This document shows positions 32,964 to 41,203 of a stretch of 64,000 nucleotides of DNA, piece after piece. The DNA is from Clostridiales bacterium (lineage in GTDB: Bacteria; Bacillota; Clostridia; Christensenellales; Borkfalkiaceae). Both the position numbers and the translations under genes were made by a program. Location: NCBI GenBank assembly GCA_015069605.1, contig SVII01000006.1, positions 1 to 64,000 on the forward strand. The letters run 5' to 3'. Position 1 is the stretch's first letter; each line of letters starts with the position of its first letter. The notes beneath the pieces were generated by a model, which was not told the DNA's origin, made no database searches, and worked only from the letters and a program-made list of their open reading frames with translations.

Positions 32964-33076
32964 ACTGTTCTCCTTGCGACGATACTCCTAATTAAATCGC
33001 CATTATCTTGTGTTTTTTCTTTTGCAGTATAGCACATTTATACGATTTTGTCAACAAAAGCAATGCTTTGTACAGC

Positions 33077-33105
33077 TTGACAAATACGCGAAAAAATGTT
33101 ATACT
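33077..33105 (+). promoter_or_regulatory. promoter of the QueG-like gene
   Basis: TTGACA (33077-33082), 17-bp spacer, TATACT (33100-33105); leader about 23 nt with AAAGG before the ATG at 33135. Confidence 0.75.
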
Positions 33106-33134
33106 TGGATATTCTTTTTACAAAAGGTTTGATT

Positions 33135-33827
33135 ATGTCGAATACTCTCCTTTTTCAGCCTGCCTTGCAGGAACAATTAAAATGTTTAGCCTTAGAGCTT
33201 GGCGCGGATCTCGTTGGGTTTTGTGATTTATTACACAGCCCGATTGCCGAGTTGCCTAACCTGCATTACGCGGTGTCCCTCGCTGTAAAATTGTCCGACG
33301 CGGTTTTGAAAACCATCGACGGCGCGCCCTCGTTCGTGTATTTCCAGCATTACCGCACGGCGAATACGTTGCTTGACAACGTTGCCTTTCGTTTGAGTAG
33401 AAAAATTGAAGACGCAGGATTTTCCGCTCTGCCCGTTGCTGCCAGCCAAAGTCTTGGCAAAAACAATCCTTATCGCGGCGTCGTAGCGCATAAGACGGCG
33501 GCGTGTCTTTCGGGACTTGGGTTTGTTGGAAAAAGCGGCTTATTCCTCTCGGAAAAATATGGCGGTAAAGTGCGACTTGCAACGGTGTTGACCGATTTGC
33601 CTTTACAAAACGAACTGCCCGTGATCGAAAACGGGTGTGGGGATTGTCAAATTTGTCGTAACGCTTGTCCCGCAGGTGCGATTTATGGAGAAAAGCCCAC
33701 AACGGACGGCGAGCGTAATTTTGACGCCGAAAAATGTTCAAAATATATGAAAGAGCATTTTCAAGACGTCGGCAGGGGGAGCGTTTGCGGCGTTTGCATC
33801 AAAGTTTGTCCAAAAAATAAATTGTAA
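33135..33827 (+). CDS. QueG-like 4Fe-4S protein
   Basis: 230 aa from MSNTLLFQP. The C-terminal half has two ferredoxin-type clusters, CGDCQICRNACPAGA and CGVCIKVCP (C218, C221, C225), and the middle has HKTAACLSGLGFVGKSGLFLSEKYG, which resembles the epoxyqueuosine reductase core (AxxAGLGWxGKNxLL). It is shorter than QueG (about 310-380 aa) and lacks the HEAT repeats, so it belongs to the shorter QueG-like branch common in anaerobes, whose substrate is uncertain. Monocistronic. Confidence 0.8.
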   Translation: MSNTLLFQPALQEQLKCLALELGADLVGFCDLLHSPIAELPNLHYAVSLAVKLSDAVLKTIDGAPSFVYFQHYRTANTLLDNVAFRLSRKIEDAGFSALPVAASQSLGKNNPYRGVVAHKTAACLSGLGFVGKSGLFLSEKYGGKVRLATVLTDLPLQNELPVIENGCGDCQICRNACPAGAIYGEKPTTDGERNFDAEKCSKYMKEHFQDVGRGSVCGVCIKVCPKNKL

Positions 33828-33855
33828 ATTCAACGTGATTTCACGGAGTAGAAAA

Positions 33856-33889
33856 ACGGATCGGAATTTTCTTCCGACCCGTCTTTTTA
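33856..33889 (+). terminator. terminator between QueG-like and GH31 genes
   Basis: ACGGATCGGAA / TTCCGACCCGT stem (one mismatch) with CTTTTT tail; it can work in both directions. Confidence 0.75.
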
Positions 33890-33905
33890 TATAACAATGT
33901 CTTTC

Positions 33906-36356
33906 TTAAAAATTCTCTTCAATTTGCATTTTTGCAATTTTGTCTAACTTGACCGTTTGCAAAACGTTGAAAAATTCCTCTATCGTTTTTGTTTGCCTCA
34001 ACGCTTTAAACGCTTTTACCTTTTCAACGTTGCTGCCTTGCGCGCGCGTTAAAACGTCTTGCATTTTTACTTTCGCTTTTTCTAACGGCGTACGTTTTTG
34101 AAAGGTTACTTCCACCCGATAGGTATTCTTCGGGTTAAATGCAAATTTTGCCGCCGCGCAATCCGTCAACCATTCTTCCAGCTGCAATTTTTTTCCGTTT
34201 TGATATACACAAACTTCTCCGCTTGGGATATTTTTAAAACGAACAGATACGCAACGGTTTTTCGGTACAATTTCTTGATTTCCTTGTCCAGAAATCGTCA
34301 ATGATTGCGTACATGCCTCGTCCTTTTCAACAAATTCCGATTGAATACGAGTGACATATGCGCCCTTTTTGTTTTCTTCCGCCCCATCCTCGTACAATTC
34401 GTATTCACCGCACCCCATGTATGCCCAAATCTCCAAATTTTCGGGGTTAAGGCAAACGTTCCCTTTGTCAGCGGAAAGCGGCAATATCGCGCCCGATTTC
34501 GCCAACACAGGCATACTGTCCAAACTCCTCAATAGTGTGATTTCTTTCCCCTTTTCGTCCGCGATATATTCGTCGCCTGTAAAAATATCCGTCCACACCC
34601 CTTCGGGTATCCATACTTTTACGCGCGCAAAACCATCTTTTTTCGCGGGTTCCTTTACGGGCGCGACAAGCAGTTCGCTTCCGAAAAAATATTCCGTTTT
34701 GTATTGATAGGCTTTCGGGGTATCGTATTCGTAATATAAAGGCTCGACCAATGCCCTGCCGTTTGCGTGCGTTTGATAAGAAGCGGTATATAGGTAGGGA
34801 ATCAAGCGATGCCGAAAGCGTAAAAATTCTTCCACAATCAATCCCATACCATTGCCATAAAACCAAGGCTCTTTCGTCATAGTTTCATCACACGTGCAAT
34901 GCAAACGATTAATTGGACTAAACACGCCGTATTGAATATGACGAACGTATAATTCGTCATTCTTTTCTCCAAAATTATGTCCGCCGATATCGTGACTCCA
35001 CCACGTATATCCCACGTTGCTTGCCGTAGCCGTAAAATAAGGCAAATAAGCAAGCGTATCCCAAGAAATTGTCGTATCCCCCGAAAAACCAATCGGGTAA
35101 CGGTGTGATCCCACGCCCGCGTACCTTGATAAAATCAGCGGAGTTGTACGTTGCGTCGCATTATCCAAATAATGATAATGATTGAGCGCCCAAAGTGGAT
35201 CATACTTCGCATTTACATATTCGCCACTCCACGAAATATCAGGCTGTTGCCAATCAATCCACCAAAAATCTACGCCGTCCTTTTCATGCGGGCGGTGCAA
35301 TACGTCAAAATACGCGTTGATGAACGTTGAATTTGTAAAATCAAAAGGCACTTGTTCTTGCTTGGACGCGTCCATGCCTACCGCATTTGCCATTTTTTGG
35401 TATTCTTTTTCCCAAAACCGCACCCCATCAGACGGATGTAAATTTAGTGTAATTTTCAATTTTTTATCCTTGATTTTTTGTAAAAATTCCTGCGGGTTTG
35501 GAAATAAATCGGTATTCCAAGTATATCCCGTCCAACCAAAATTTACTGCGCACTCTCCTAAGTATTTTTTATTCGCCTTTCCGCTTTCCGTAAGAGAAAA
35601 ACGCTTGTCAACGTCCTCGGAATAATGCCAATCCATATCCACCGTCGCTACGGTCAAGGGGATTTCACGTTCCTCAAACCTGTTCAAAACACACAAATAC
35701 TCCTTATCCGTGTACACGTGATATCGACTCCACCAATTTCCCAAGGCATATCTTGGCACAAGCGGAGTTTTCCCCGTCAGTGCATACAACGCCTGCAACG
35801 CACCGCGATAATCATTGCCAAACGCAAAAATATATTCATCACTCCCCTGGGCGGTTTGTTTTTTCACTTCCCCGTCGTCATCAAGCACAAGGGAGTGCGA
35901 ATCGTCCAGCACAGCCACCCCCGTTTTGGAACACACACCGTTCCCAAGCTGAATTTGATAGGGTGTATCCCCCTCAATCCAAGGGAAAAAATGTATATCA
36001 CCGTCGCAACAATCTAGCGTACGATACGTTCCCAAAAGGTTGCCTGTATTATCAGCTTTTACACGCTTTCCATTTAGTTCAACGCATACCTGCCCCCTGT
36101 CTTTATACAAAAACAGTTTACATTCTCCTGTTTCTATTACCGCAAAATCTTCTTCCAAGCGAAAGGTGAATTGTTGCAATTTAGCGTTTCGAAACCAAAC
36201 CGCTTGCGTTGCTTTGTCTAAAAATTGTTTTTTATCATTCTGTTCAATGCGAAATAACCGCGACCCCAAAACGGTCACACGATAATTTCCCCAAAAAACA
36301 ATATTATTTTTATCGGCTGTCGGCTTGGTTTGCACCATCAAAGATTTCTTCAGCAT
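33906..36356 (-). CDS. glycoside hydrolase family 31
   Basis: 816 aa. N-terminal beta-sandwich, (beta/alpha)8 barrel with the GH31 nucleophile motif WWIDWQQ (D368) and the acid/base region GFSGD (D427), followed by YTWWSHDIGGH and C-terminal beta domains. GH31 members are alpha-glucosidases, alpha-xylosidases or related enzymes; NWWSRYHVYTD (about 207) resembles the alpha-glucosidase type. No signal peptide, so it acts on imported oligosaccharides. Residues 88-95 (RGQVCVEL) are encoded by a copy of the dispersed 20-nt repeat, in a different frame from the DUF512 copy. Preceded by a GGAGGTGG site and by a DUF1653 gene 18 bp upstream. Confidence 0.92.
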   Translation of the reverse strand: MLKKSLMVQTKPTADKNNIVFWGNYRVTVLGSRLFRIEQNDKKQFLDKATQAVWFRNAKLQQFTFRLEEDFAVIETGECKLFLYKDRGQVCVELNGKRVKADNTGNLLGTYRTLDCCDGDIHFFPWIEGDTPYQIQLGNGVCSKTGVAVLDDSHSLVLDDDGEVKKQTAQGSDEYIFAFGNDYRGALQALYALTGKTPLVPRYALGNWWSRYHVYTDKEYLCVLNRFEEREIPLTVATVDMDWHYSEDVDKRFSLTESGKANKKYLGECAVNFGWTGYTWNTDLFPNPQEFLQKIKDKKLKITLNLHPSDGVRFWEKEYQKMANAVGMDASKQEQVPFDFTNSTFINAYFDVLHRPHEKDGVDFWWIDWQQPDISWSGEYVNAKYDPLWALNHYHYLDNATQRTTPLILSRYAGVGSHRYPIGFSGDTTISWDTLAYLPYFTATASNVGYTWWSHDIGGHNFGEKNDELYVRHIQYGVFSPINRLHCTCDETMTKEPWFYGNGMGLIVEEFLRFRHRLIPYLYTASYQTHANGRALVEPLYYEYDTPKAYQYKTEYFFGSELLVAPVKEPAKKDGFARVKVWIPEGVWTDIFTGDEYIADEKGKEITLLRSLDSMPVLAKSGAILPLSADKGNVCLNPENLEIWAYMGCGEYELYEDGAEENKKGAYVTRIQSEFVEKDEACTQSLTISGQGNQEIVPKNRCVSVRFKNIPSGEVCVYQNGKKLQLEEWLTDCAAAKFAFNPKNTYRVEVTFQKRTPLEKAKVKMQDVLTRAQGSNVEKVKAFKALRQTKTIEEFFNVLQTVKLDKIAKMQIEENF
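36077..36096 (+). repeat. dispersed 20-nt repeat, copy 3 (inside GH31 gene)
   Basis: Exact GTTCAACGCATACCTGCCCC on the plus strand; in the GH31 gene it reads as G CAG GTA TGC GTT GAA C, shifted by one relative to the DUF512 copy. Flank on the gene-sense side: AAAGACAGGGG. Confidence 0.85.
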
Positions 36357-36374
36357 AAGCCACCTCCGACTTTT

Positions 36375-36596
36375 TTATTCCACAAAAGTAAATCTTTTAT
36401 ACCTCTTTCCGTCCCTCTCCACCGTTTCGTTCCACATACACGCAGGACGCACCCATACGCCACCGTCGCCGTACAAAGCGCGATACACCACCATTTCCTC
36501 TTGTGTTTCCGAATGTTTTGCAATCGCCAACACTTCGTATTCGTTGCCTTTAAAATGTCTGTATTTCCCTATTTTAATCCCCATATTTTGTTCCAT
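36375..36596 (-). CDS. DUF1653 family protein
   Basis: 73 aa. The pattern IGKYRHFKGNEYEVLAIAKH...MVVYRALYGDGGVWVRPACMW is the DUF1653 domain, a small SH3-like beta protein of unknown role found in many bacteria. Start at 36596 chosen for the GAGGGG site 6 nt before it. It lies 18 bp upstream of the GH31 gene in the same direction and probably shares its transcript. Confidence 0.88.
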   Translation of the reverse strand: MEQNMGIKIGKYRHFKGNEYEVLAIAKHSETQEEMVVYRALYGDGGVWVRPACMWNETVERDGKRYKRFTFVE

Positions 36597-36717
36597 AAGA
36601 TCCCCTCATATCTACACTTTTGCCATCAGTTTAGCATATCATTAAAGAAAAAGCAAGTAATTCAAAAAACTTTCCGTTATCCATTCTAAAAAGATAGATT
36701 TTTTACCAAAAAAGTAT

Positions 36718-36723
36718 TATAAT
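36718..36723 (+). promoter_or_regulatory. -10 box of the permease gene (leaderless)
   Basis: TATAAT at 36718-36723, with only a weak TAGATT at -35. The start codon at 36733 is 10 nt after the box, so the transcript would start about 3 nt before it; no Shine-Dalgarno is present. Confidence 0.5.
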
Positions 36724-36732
36724 ATTTTTCGT

Positions 36733-37887
36733 ATGTTTAAAACAAATACGGTTACTCACCACAAAATTAAATACAATATCAAAGAACACGCCCTTGCGTT
36801 TTTAAAAAAGAACGCCGTGCTTTGCATTGCGATTCTTGCGGCGTTTGTCACGGCGTTGATCGTACCACCCGATAAGGAATATCTTGAATATTTCGATTGG
36901 AAAACGCTGACTTGCCTATTTTGCGTGCTGGCGGTTGTTTGCGCTTTTAAAAACATCAAGTTTTTCTACGTATTGGCAAGAAAAATCGTGCAACTGTTTA
37001 AAAACGTCCGCGCGTGCGTACTTGCCCTTGTGTACGTCACCTTTATCGGGTCAATGTTGATTGCAAACGATATGGCGCTGCTCACCTTTTTGCCGCTTGG
37101 ATATCTCGTTTTGACCACGACGGGCAAAGAAAGACACATGGCATTTACCTTTATTATGCAAAATATCGCAGCCAACTTGGGCGGTATGCTCACCCCCTTT
37201 GGCAACCCGCAAAACTTGTATCTTTACACTAAGTTCAATATCCCTACGGGTGAGTTCGTCGCGACCATGCTACCTCCGTTTTTCATTTCCGTAGCACTTA
37301 TCACCCTGTGTTGTCTAATCTTTTTAAAGAAAGAACCGTTGGAAATCGCAGACGAAAAAGTGCAACTTCCAAAATGGCGCACGGTTATTTATGCTATCTT
37401 GTTTACGCTCTCCATTGTCATTGTATTCCGCGTCATTCCTTTCATAGTAGGGTTGATTGTTATTCCACTTGTTTTATTGTTTTTAGATAGGAAAGCGTTG
37501 AAAGACGTCGATTATGGTTTATTATTCACCTTTGTTGCCTTCTTCATTTTCGCAGGCAATATGGCGCGCATCCCTGCGGTACAGCATTTATTCGGCTCGT
37601 TGATGGAAAAAAGCGCGTTGCTCGTTTCTATTTTTTCCTGTCAAATCATCAGCAACGTTCCATCGGCGATTTTACTTTCGCAATTCACCAACAATTACAC
37701 GGCTCTGCTTTTGGGCGTCAATATCGGCGGCGTCGGCACGTTGATTTCGTCGCTAGCAAGCCTGATCACTTTCCGCGAATATTCCGCACACAATCCTGGA
37801 AAAGCAGGAAAATACATATTGACCTTTTCCGCTTTCAACTTCGCGTTTTTATTGATCTTAACGGTTACGTCGTTGTTGTTCTTATAA
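36733..37887 (+). CDS. ArsB/NhaD/CitM-type ion transporter
   Basis: 384 aa, about ten membrane helices. The pattern FIGSMLIANDMALLTFLPLGYLVL and NLGGMLTPFGNPQNLYLYTKFNIPTGEF is typical of the ion transporter (ArsB/SLC13-like) superfamily, with a second half containing SNVPSAILLSQFTNNYTALLLGVNIGGVGTLISSLASL. The two re-entrant hairpins (NDM and NVPSA) mark the substrate site. The substrate (dicarboxylate, arsenite or sodium) is unknown. Monocistronic; the dispersed repeat copy 4 follows directly. Confidence 0.85.
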   Translation: MFKTNTVTHHKIKYNIKEHALAFLKKNAVLCIAILAAFVTALIVPPDKEYLEYFDWKTLTCLFCVLAVVCAFKNIKFFYVLARKIVQLFKNVRACVLALVYVTFIGSMLIANDMALLTFLPLGYLVLTTTGKERHMAFTFIMQNIAANLGGMLTPFGNPQNLYLYTKFNIPTGEFVATMLPPFFISVALITLCCLIFLKKEPLEIADEKVQLPKWRTVIYAILFTLSIVIVFRVIPFIVGLIVIPLVLLFLDRKALKDVDYGLLFTFVAFFIFAGNMARIPAVQHLFGSLMEKSALLVSIFSCQIISNVPSAILLSQFTNNYTALLLGVNIGGVGTLISSLASLITFREYSAHNPGKAGKYILTFSAFNFAFLLILTVTSLLFL

Positions 37888-37889
37888 GC

Positions 37890-37908
37890 GCTCAACGCAT
37901 ACCTGCCC
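37890..37908 (+). repeat. dispersed repeat, copy 4 (3' UTR of permease gene)
   Basis: GCTCAACGCATACCTGCCC, one mismatch from the other three copies, between the permease stop and its terminator. Confidence 0.8.
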
Positions 37909-37927
37909 TACGCAAAACAAAAAATTA

Positions 37928-37960
37928 CCCGTTCGCAACAACTGCGAACGGGGCTTTTTT
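37928..37960. terminator. bidirectional terminator
   Basis: CCCGTTCGCA / TGCGAACGGG perfect stem, 5-nt loop, T-runs on both strands; between the permease and the convergent alcohol dehydrogenase gene. Confidence 0.87.
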
Positions 37961-37962
37961 TA

Positions 37963-39129
37963 TCAAAGACACATCTCCAATATTTTCTCCACGTCTTCCT
38001 TATATAGCGTTTTAAACCCATTAATCGACTTTCCACCGCAAGCCTTTTCCGCCATCATAGAAAAATGTTCTTTCCCGATACCGATTTCCGCAAAGGTGGA
38101 TTGTAAGCCTAACGTTTCAAACAAAAACTCTTTCGTCTTTTCAATCGCTTGATTGGCAATCTCCCTATCCGACAATTTCGAGTCAATCCCGAACACGTTG
38201 ACACCGAATTGTACGTATTTAGAAAGAGTATTCTCCTCCAAACAATACTCCATCCAGCGCGGCGTCAAGATAGCAAGCCCCAACCCATGCGTAATATCAT
38301 ACACCGCAGAGAGTTGGTGTTCCATGGGATGACAACTCCACGCGTGCTGCCTGCCACCGTTGACAAAACGGTTGATTGCCCAAGAGGACGCCCACATCAA
38401 ATTGGCGCGAGCCTCATAATTATCTGGCTCATTCATCGCAATTGGCGCGTATTTAATCACCGTTTTCATCAAACCTTCCATTACACAAGCAAGCATATAC
38501 AAATCATCGTCCATATGAAAATACACTTCCATCACGTGACTTAAAATATCCGCCGAACCGCAAGCCGTTTGATACGCGCTGACCGTGTACGTGTTCGTAG
38601 GATCAAGGAAGGAAACTTTTGGACGTAAAATTTGTTCTACTCGACCCTTTTTATCCAACGTGTCCTCGTTGCTAATCACGCCGCCGCCGTTCATTTCCGA
38701 ACCCGTCGCCGCCAACGTCAACACCGACAAAATGGGCAAAGCCTTTTCCACAGGCGACCATTTCGTAAAGAAATCCCAAGGATCGTGCTCCACGCACGCG
38801 CCCGCCGCTATCCACTTCGAAGCGTCAATCGTCGAACCGCCGCCCACAGCAAGCACAACTTCGATGCCATGTTCCTTACAAAGCTGCGCGCCCTGACGAA
38901 CGGACTGAATGGAAGGGTTGGGCTTGATACCCGACAATTCGTACACTTCCAACCCCGCGGTTTTGATTTGTGCGATCACTTTATCGTACAACCCCGTCTT
39001 TTTGATTGAACCGCCGCCGTACGTAAGCAACACTTTTTTACCATATTTTTTAAGCTCCTCACCCAAATGCGTCAACTGGTCTTTGCCAAAATACACTTTC
39101 GTAGGAATATCGTAAACAAAATTATTCAT
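37963..39129 (-). CDS. iron-containing alcohol dehydrogenase (BdhA-like)
   Basis: 388 aa. Family III alcohol dehydrogenase: NAD(P)-binding GGGSTIDASKWIA, the Fe/Zn ligands in SADILSHVMEVYF (D and H) and HPMEHQLSAVYDITHGLGLAI (two H), as in NADPH-dependent butanol dehydrogenases YqhD/BdhA. It would reduce aldehydes to alcohols at the end of fermentation or detoxify them. Start MNNFVYDIPTKVYFG is the usual family start. It lies 18 bp from the stop of the upstream DMT transporter gene. Confidence 0.9.
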   Translation of the reverse strand: MNNFVYDIPTKVYFGKDQLTHLGEELKKYGKKVLLTYGGGSIKKTGLYDKVIAQIKTAGLEVYELSGIKPNPSIQSVRQGAQLCKEHGIEVVLAVGGGSTIDASKWIAAGACVEHDPWDFFTKWSPVEKALPILSVLTLAATGSEMNGGGVISNEDTLDKKGRVEQILRPKVSFLDPTNTYTVSAYQTACGSADILSHVMEVYFHMDDDLYMLACVMEGLMKTVIKYAPIAMNEPDNYEARANLMWASSWAINRFVNGGRQHAWSCHPMEHQLSAVYDITHGLGLAILTPRWMEYCLEENTLSKYVQFGVNVFGIDSKLSDREIANQAIEKTKEFLFETLGLQSTFAEIGIGKEHFSMMAEKACGGKSINGFKTLYKEDVEKILEMCL

Positions 39130-39147
39130 TCTTTTCTCCTTCCATTT

Positions 39148-40143
39148 TTATTGCAGTTGGGTTTCGTCAACCGTCGCCGATTTCAGCGCGTCTTCTTGTG
39201 CGACGTTTACTATCGGCTCTTTTAACAGTTTGCATTTTCTCGGTTTGTCACCGAGCTCCGCTAAGAAAATTGCGGACAACACGATTAAGCCGCCTGCCAC
39301 CAAATTCCACGTCAAATCGTCCATCCCGATTATTACGGAAAGCAATCCCGTCAGCACCGCCGCAAAGGGCATCACAACCGTGACGACCATAACGGGAATC
39401 TCTTTAAAGCAATACGTTCTAAGCGTCCAACAAATTCCCGTTGCAATCACACCGAGCATCGACACCGTAAGCAGCGGCAGGAAAGAGAACGACATAGAAA
39501 AGGTATGTAACACCCCGTCCTCGATAATGAACGAGTACAAAAATGCTGCCACGGATTGAATTGCAAGCTGGATAAAAACGTACAGCGCCGAATCAAGTTT
39601 TTTGGTATATACGCCCGTAATCGCGATATTCACGCCGTATAAAACACCAGATAACGCTGCCAACCATTTTCCAAGGCTGATCGACCAGAAATTTCCCGTT
39701 CCCCCTTCCAAAGCGATAATCGCGCTGCCGATAAAACACAAAATCGCCGCGCAAACCTTCGTCCAAGTCGGTTTTTTCCTCGTAAATAAAAACAATAAAA
39801 TAGGAATTACAATTACGGAAATATTTTCCAAAAACGCTGATTCTCCCGGCGTTGCCTCGTACCTGTACCCTACCATTTGACTGATGGACGCCGCTGCTAA
39901 AACGCACCCCGAGGGAATTGCCACTTTGAAATATTCTTTATTGAGTTCCTTTAATTTTTTAAAATTGATCAACGCCAACGCAAACGTTGCCGCGAATGCG
40001 CGCAAAGCAATAATCATCCCCGGTGAATAATTTTTCTTCACCAACTCCAAATTGGAAACCAGCGGTGACGTTGCCCAAATCAATACTACGGAAACGAGCG
40101 CTACGTACGCCAGTAATTTTTTAGCATTATTTACTTTTCTCAT
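39148..40143 (-). CDS. EamA/DMT-family transporter
   Basis: 331 aa, ten predicted helices formed by two EamA repeats (LIWATSPLVSNLELVKKNYSPGMIIALRAFAATF; GVLYGVNIAITGVYTKKLDSALYVFIQLAIQS). DMT exporters move amino acids, nucleosides or metabolites; the substrate is unknown. A 40-aa polar C-terminal tail follows the last helix. Co-directional with the downstream alcohol dehydrogenase gene (18 bp). Confidence 0.85.
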   Translation of the reverse strand: MRKVNNAKKLLAYVALVSVVLIWATSPLVSNLELVKKNYSPGMIIALRAFAATFALALINFKKLKELNKEYFKVAIPSGCVLAAASISQMVGYRYEATPGESAFLENISVIVIPILLFLFTRKKPTWTKVCAAILCFIGSAIIALEGGTGNFWSISLGKWLAALSGVLYGVNIAITGVYTKKLDSALYVFIQLAIQSVAAFLYSFIIEDGVLHTFSMSFSFLPLLTVSMLGVIATGICWTLRTYCFKEIPVMVVTVVMPFAAVLTGLLSVIIGMDDLTWNLVAGGLIVLSAIFLAELGDKPRKCKLLKEPIVNVAQEDALKSATVDETQLQ

Positions 40144-40287
40144 AATCGACTTCCATGTTCATTGCAATTCTATTGCGAACGGCATTCTATTTTCTTTGTG
40201 TATATTATAATACAAAACGCTTTTTCAACTCTTTTAAGTACTTTTCTCTTATTTTAGATACACTTTTCCATACGCCCGTTTTTATTT

Positions 40288-40359
40288 TCAAGCGAAAAAT
40301 CCTACGATAGAAAACGCGTTGATGATACTCAACAAAACGGAAATGATACGTTTTTTCAT
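40288..40359 (-). CDS. possible 23-aa hydrophobic peptide
   Basis: MKKRIISVLLSIINAFSIVG plus three residues and a stop, preceded by AAAAGGG. It resembles a signal peptide without a mature part, so it may be a real small membrane peptide or the 5' remnant of a lost gene. An alternative overlapping minus-strand frame (59 aa, very basic) looks less protein-like. The rest of the 332-bp gap 40144-40475 shows only the trmO promoter. Confidence 0.25.
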   Translation of the reverse strand: MKKRIISVLLSIINAFSIVGFFA

Positions 40360-40439
40360 AAAGTACCCTTTTTTCGTTTGTCATATCTATTATAGCACGT
40401 TTTCGCAAAAAAGCCATAGAATTTAAAAAAATTTTTTAC

Positions 40440-40468
40440 TTGACAAAAGAGAAATTTGTGCTTATAAT
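40440..40468 (+). promoter_or_regulatory. promoter of trmO (leaderless)
   Basis: TTGACA (40440-40445), 17-bp spacer, TATAAT (40463-40468), perfect consensus. Predicted transcription start is at or next to the ATG at 40476; no Shine-Dalgarno. Confidence 0.8.
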
Positions 40469-40475
40469 ATTTTCT

Positions 40476-41165
40476 ATGGAAACACAATGCATTTTTAAAC
40501 CCATCGCCTATATCCGTTCCGATTTCAAAGAGAAATTCGGTATTCCGCGCCAAAGCGGCAGAGCGCCCTCTCTTCGCGCGGAAATCGTATTCTATCCCGA
40601 ATATCAAAACCCTGAAGCACTTCGCGAAATCGACGGTTTTTCTCATCTTTGGCTGATCTTTGATTTTTCGTTAGCGCATCGCGAGGAATGGTCGGCTACC
40701 GTTCGACCGCCGCGGCTTGGTGGAAACAAGCGCGTGGGCGTGTTTGCCAGCCGTTCCCCTTTTCGTCCCAACCCTTTGGGTTTGTCCTGCGTGCGGTTGT
40801 TGGAAGTGAAACACACGGAAAAGGACGGTGACGTTTTGGTGGTGTCGGGCGCAGATCTTTTGGACGGCACGCCTATTTTCGATATTAAGCCGTACCTGCC
40901 CTTTGCCGATTGCCACACGGACGCAACGGCAGGGTATGCGGCTGAGGGCGAAAACCATCGTTTGGAAGTGACGTTTCCACAGGAATTGCTTTCCAAAATC
41001 CCCACGCAAAAGCGGAACGGACTTTTGGAATGTCTTGCCGACGATCCAAGACCTTCCTATCAAGATGACGAAACGCGAACGTATGGTATGCGGTTTGGCG
41101 AGCAGGAAATCAAATTCATTGTCAAAGAAAATATTTTGACTGTAAAAGACGTAATAGACCTATAA
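40476..41165 (+). CDS. trmO: TrmO/TsaA family tRNA methyltransferase
   Basis: 229 aa from METQCIFKPIAYIRSDF; the frame to 40440 would begin inside the -35 box. Family motifs SHLWLIFDF, RPPRLGGNKRVGVFASRSPFRPNPLGLS and LLDGTPIFDIKPYLPFAD are all present, followed by the C-terminal domain. By family it methylates N6-threonylcarbamoyladenosine-37 in tRNA-Thr using SAM. Monocistronic; starts essentially at the 5' end of its mRNA. Confidence 0.9.
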   Translation: METQCIFKPIAYIRSDFKEKFGIPRQSGRAPSLRAEIVFYPEYQNPEALREIDGFSHLWLIFDFSLAHREEWSATVRPPRLGGNKRVGVFASRSPFRPNPLGLSCVRLLEVKHTEKDGDVLVVSGADLLDGTPIFDIKPYLPFADCHTDATAGYAAEGENHRLEVTFPQELLSKIPTQKRNGLLECLADDPRPSYQDDETRTYGMRFGEQEIKFIVKENILTVKDVIDL

Positions 41166-41170
41166 AAAGC

Positions 41171-41203
41171 AACCGTTCGGGTACATTCCCGAACGGTTTT
41201 TGT
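41171..41203. terminator. bidirectional terminator
   Basis: AACCGTTCGGG / CCCGAACGGTT perfect stem, 6-nt loop, T-runs on both strands, between trmO and the convergent degV gene. Confidence 0.87.

Noticed and set aside
40205..40384. Very basic 59-aa minus-strand frame before the DMT transporter
   Set aside because: No binding site, biased composition; the overlapping 23-aa frame has a better start, and neither is convincing.
40891..40903. CGTACCTGCCC in trmO as a fifth copy of the dispersed repeat
   Set aside because: It encodes the conserved KPYLPFAD motif of the family and lacks the rest of the repeat.
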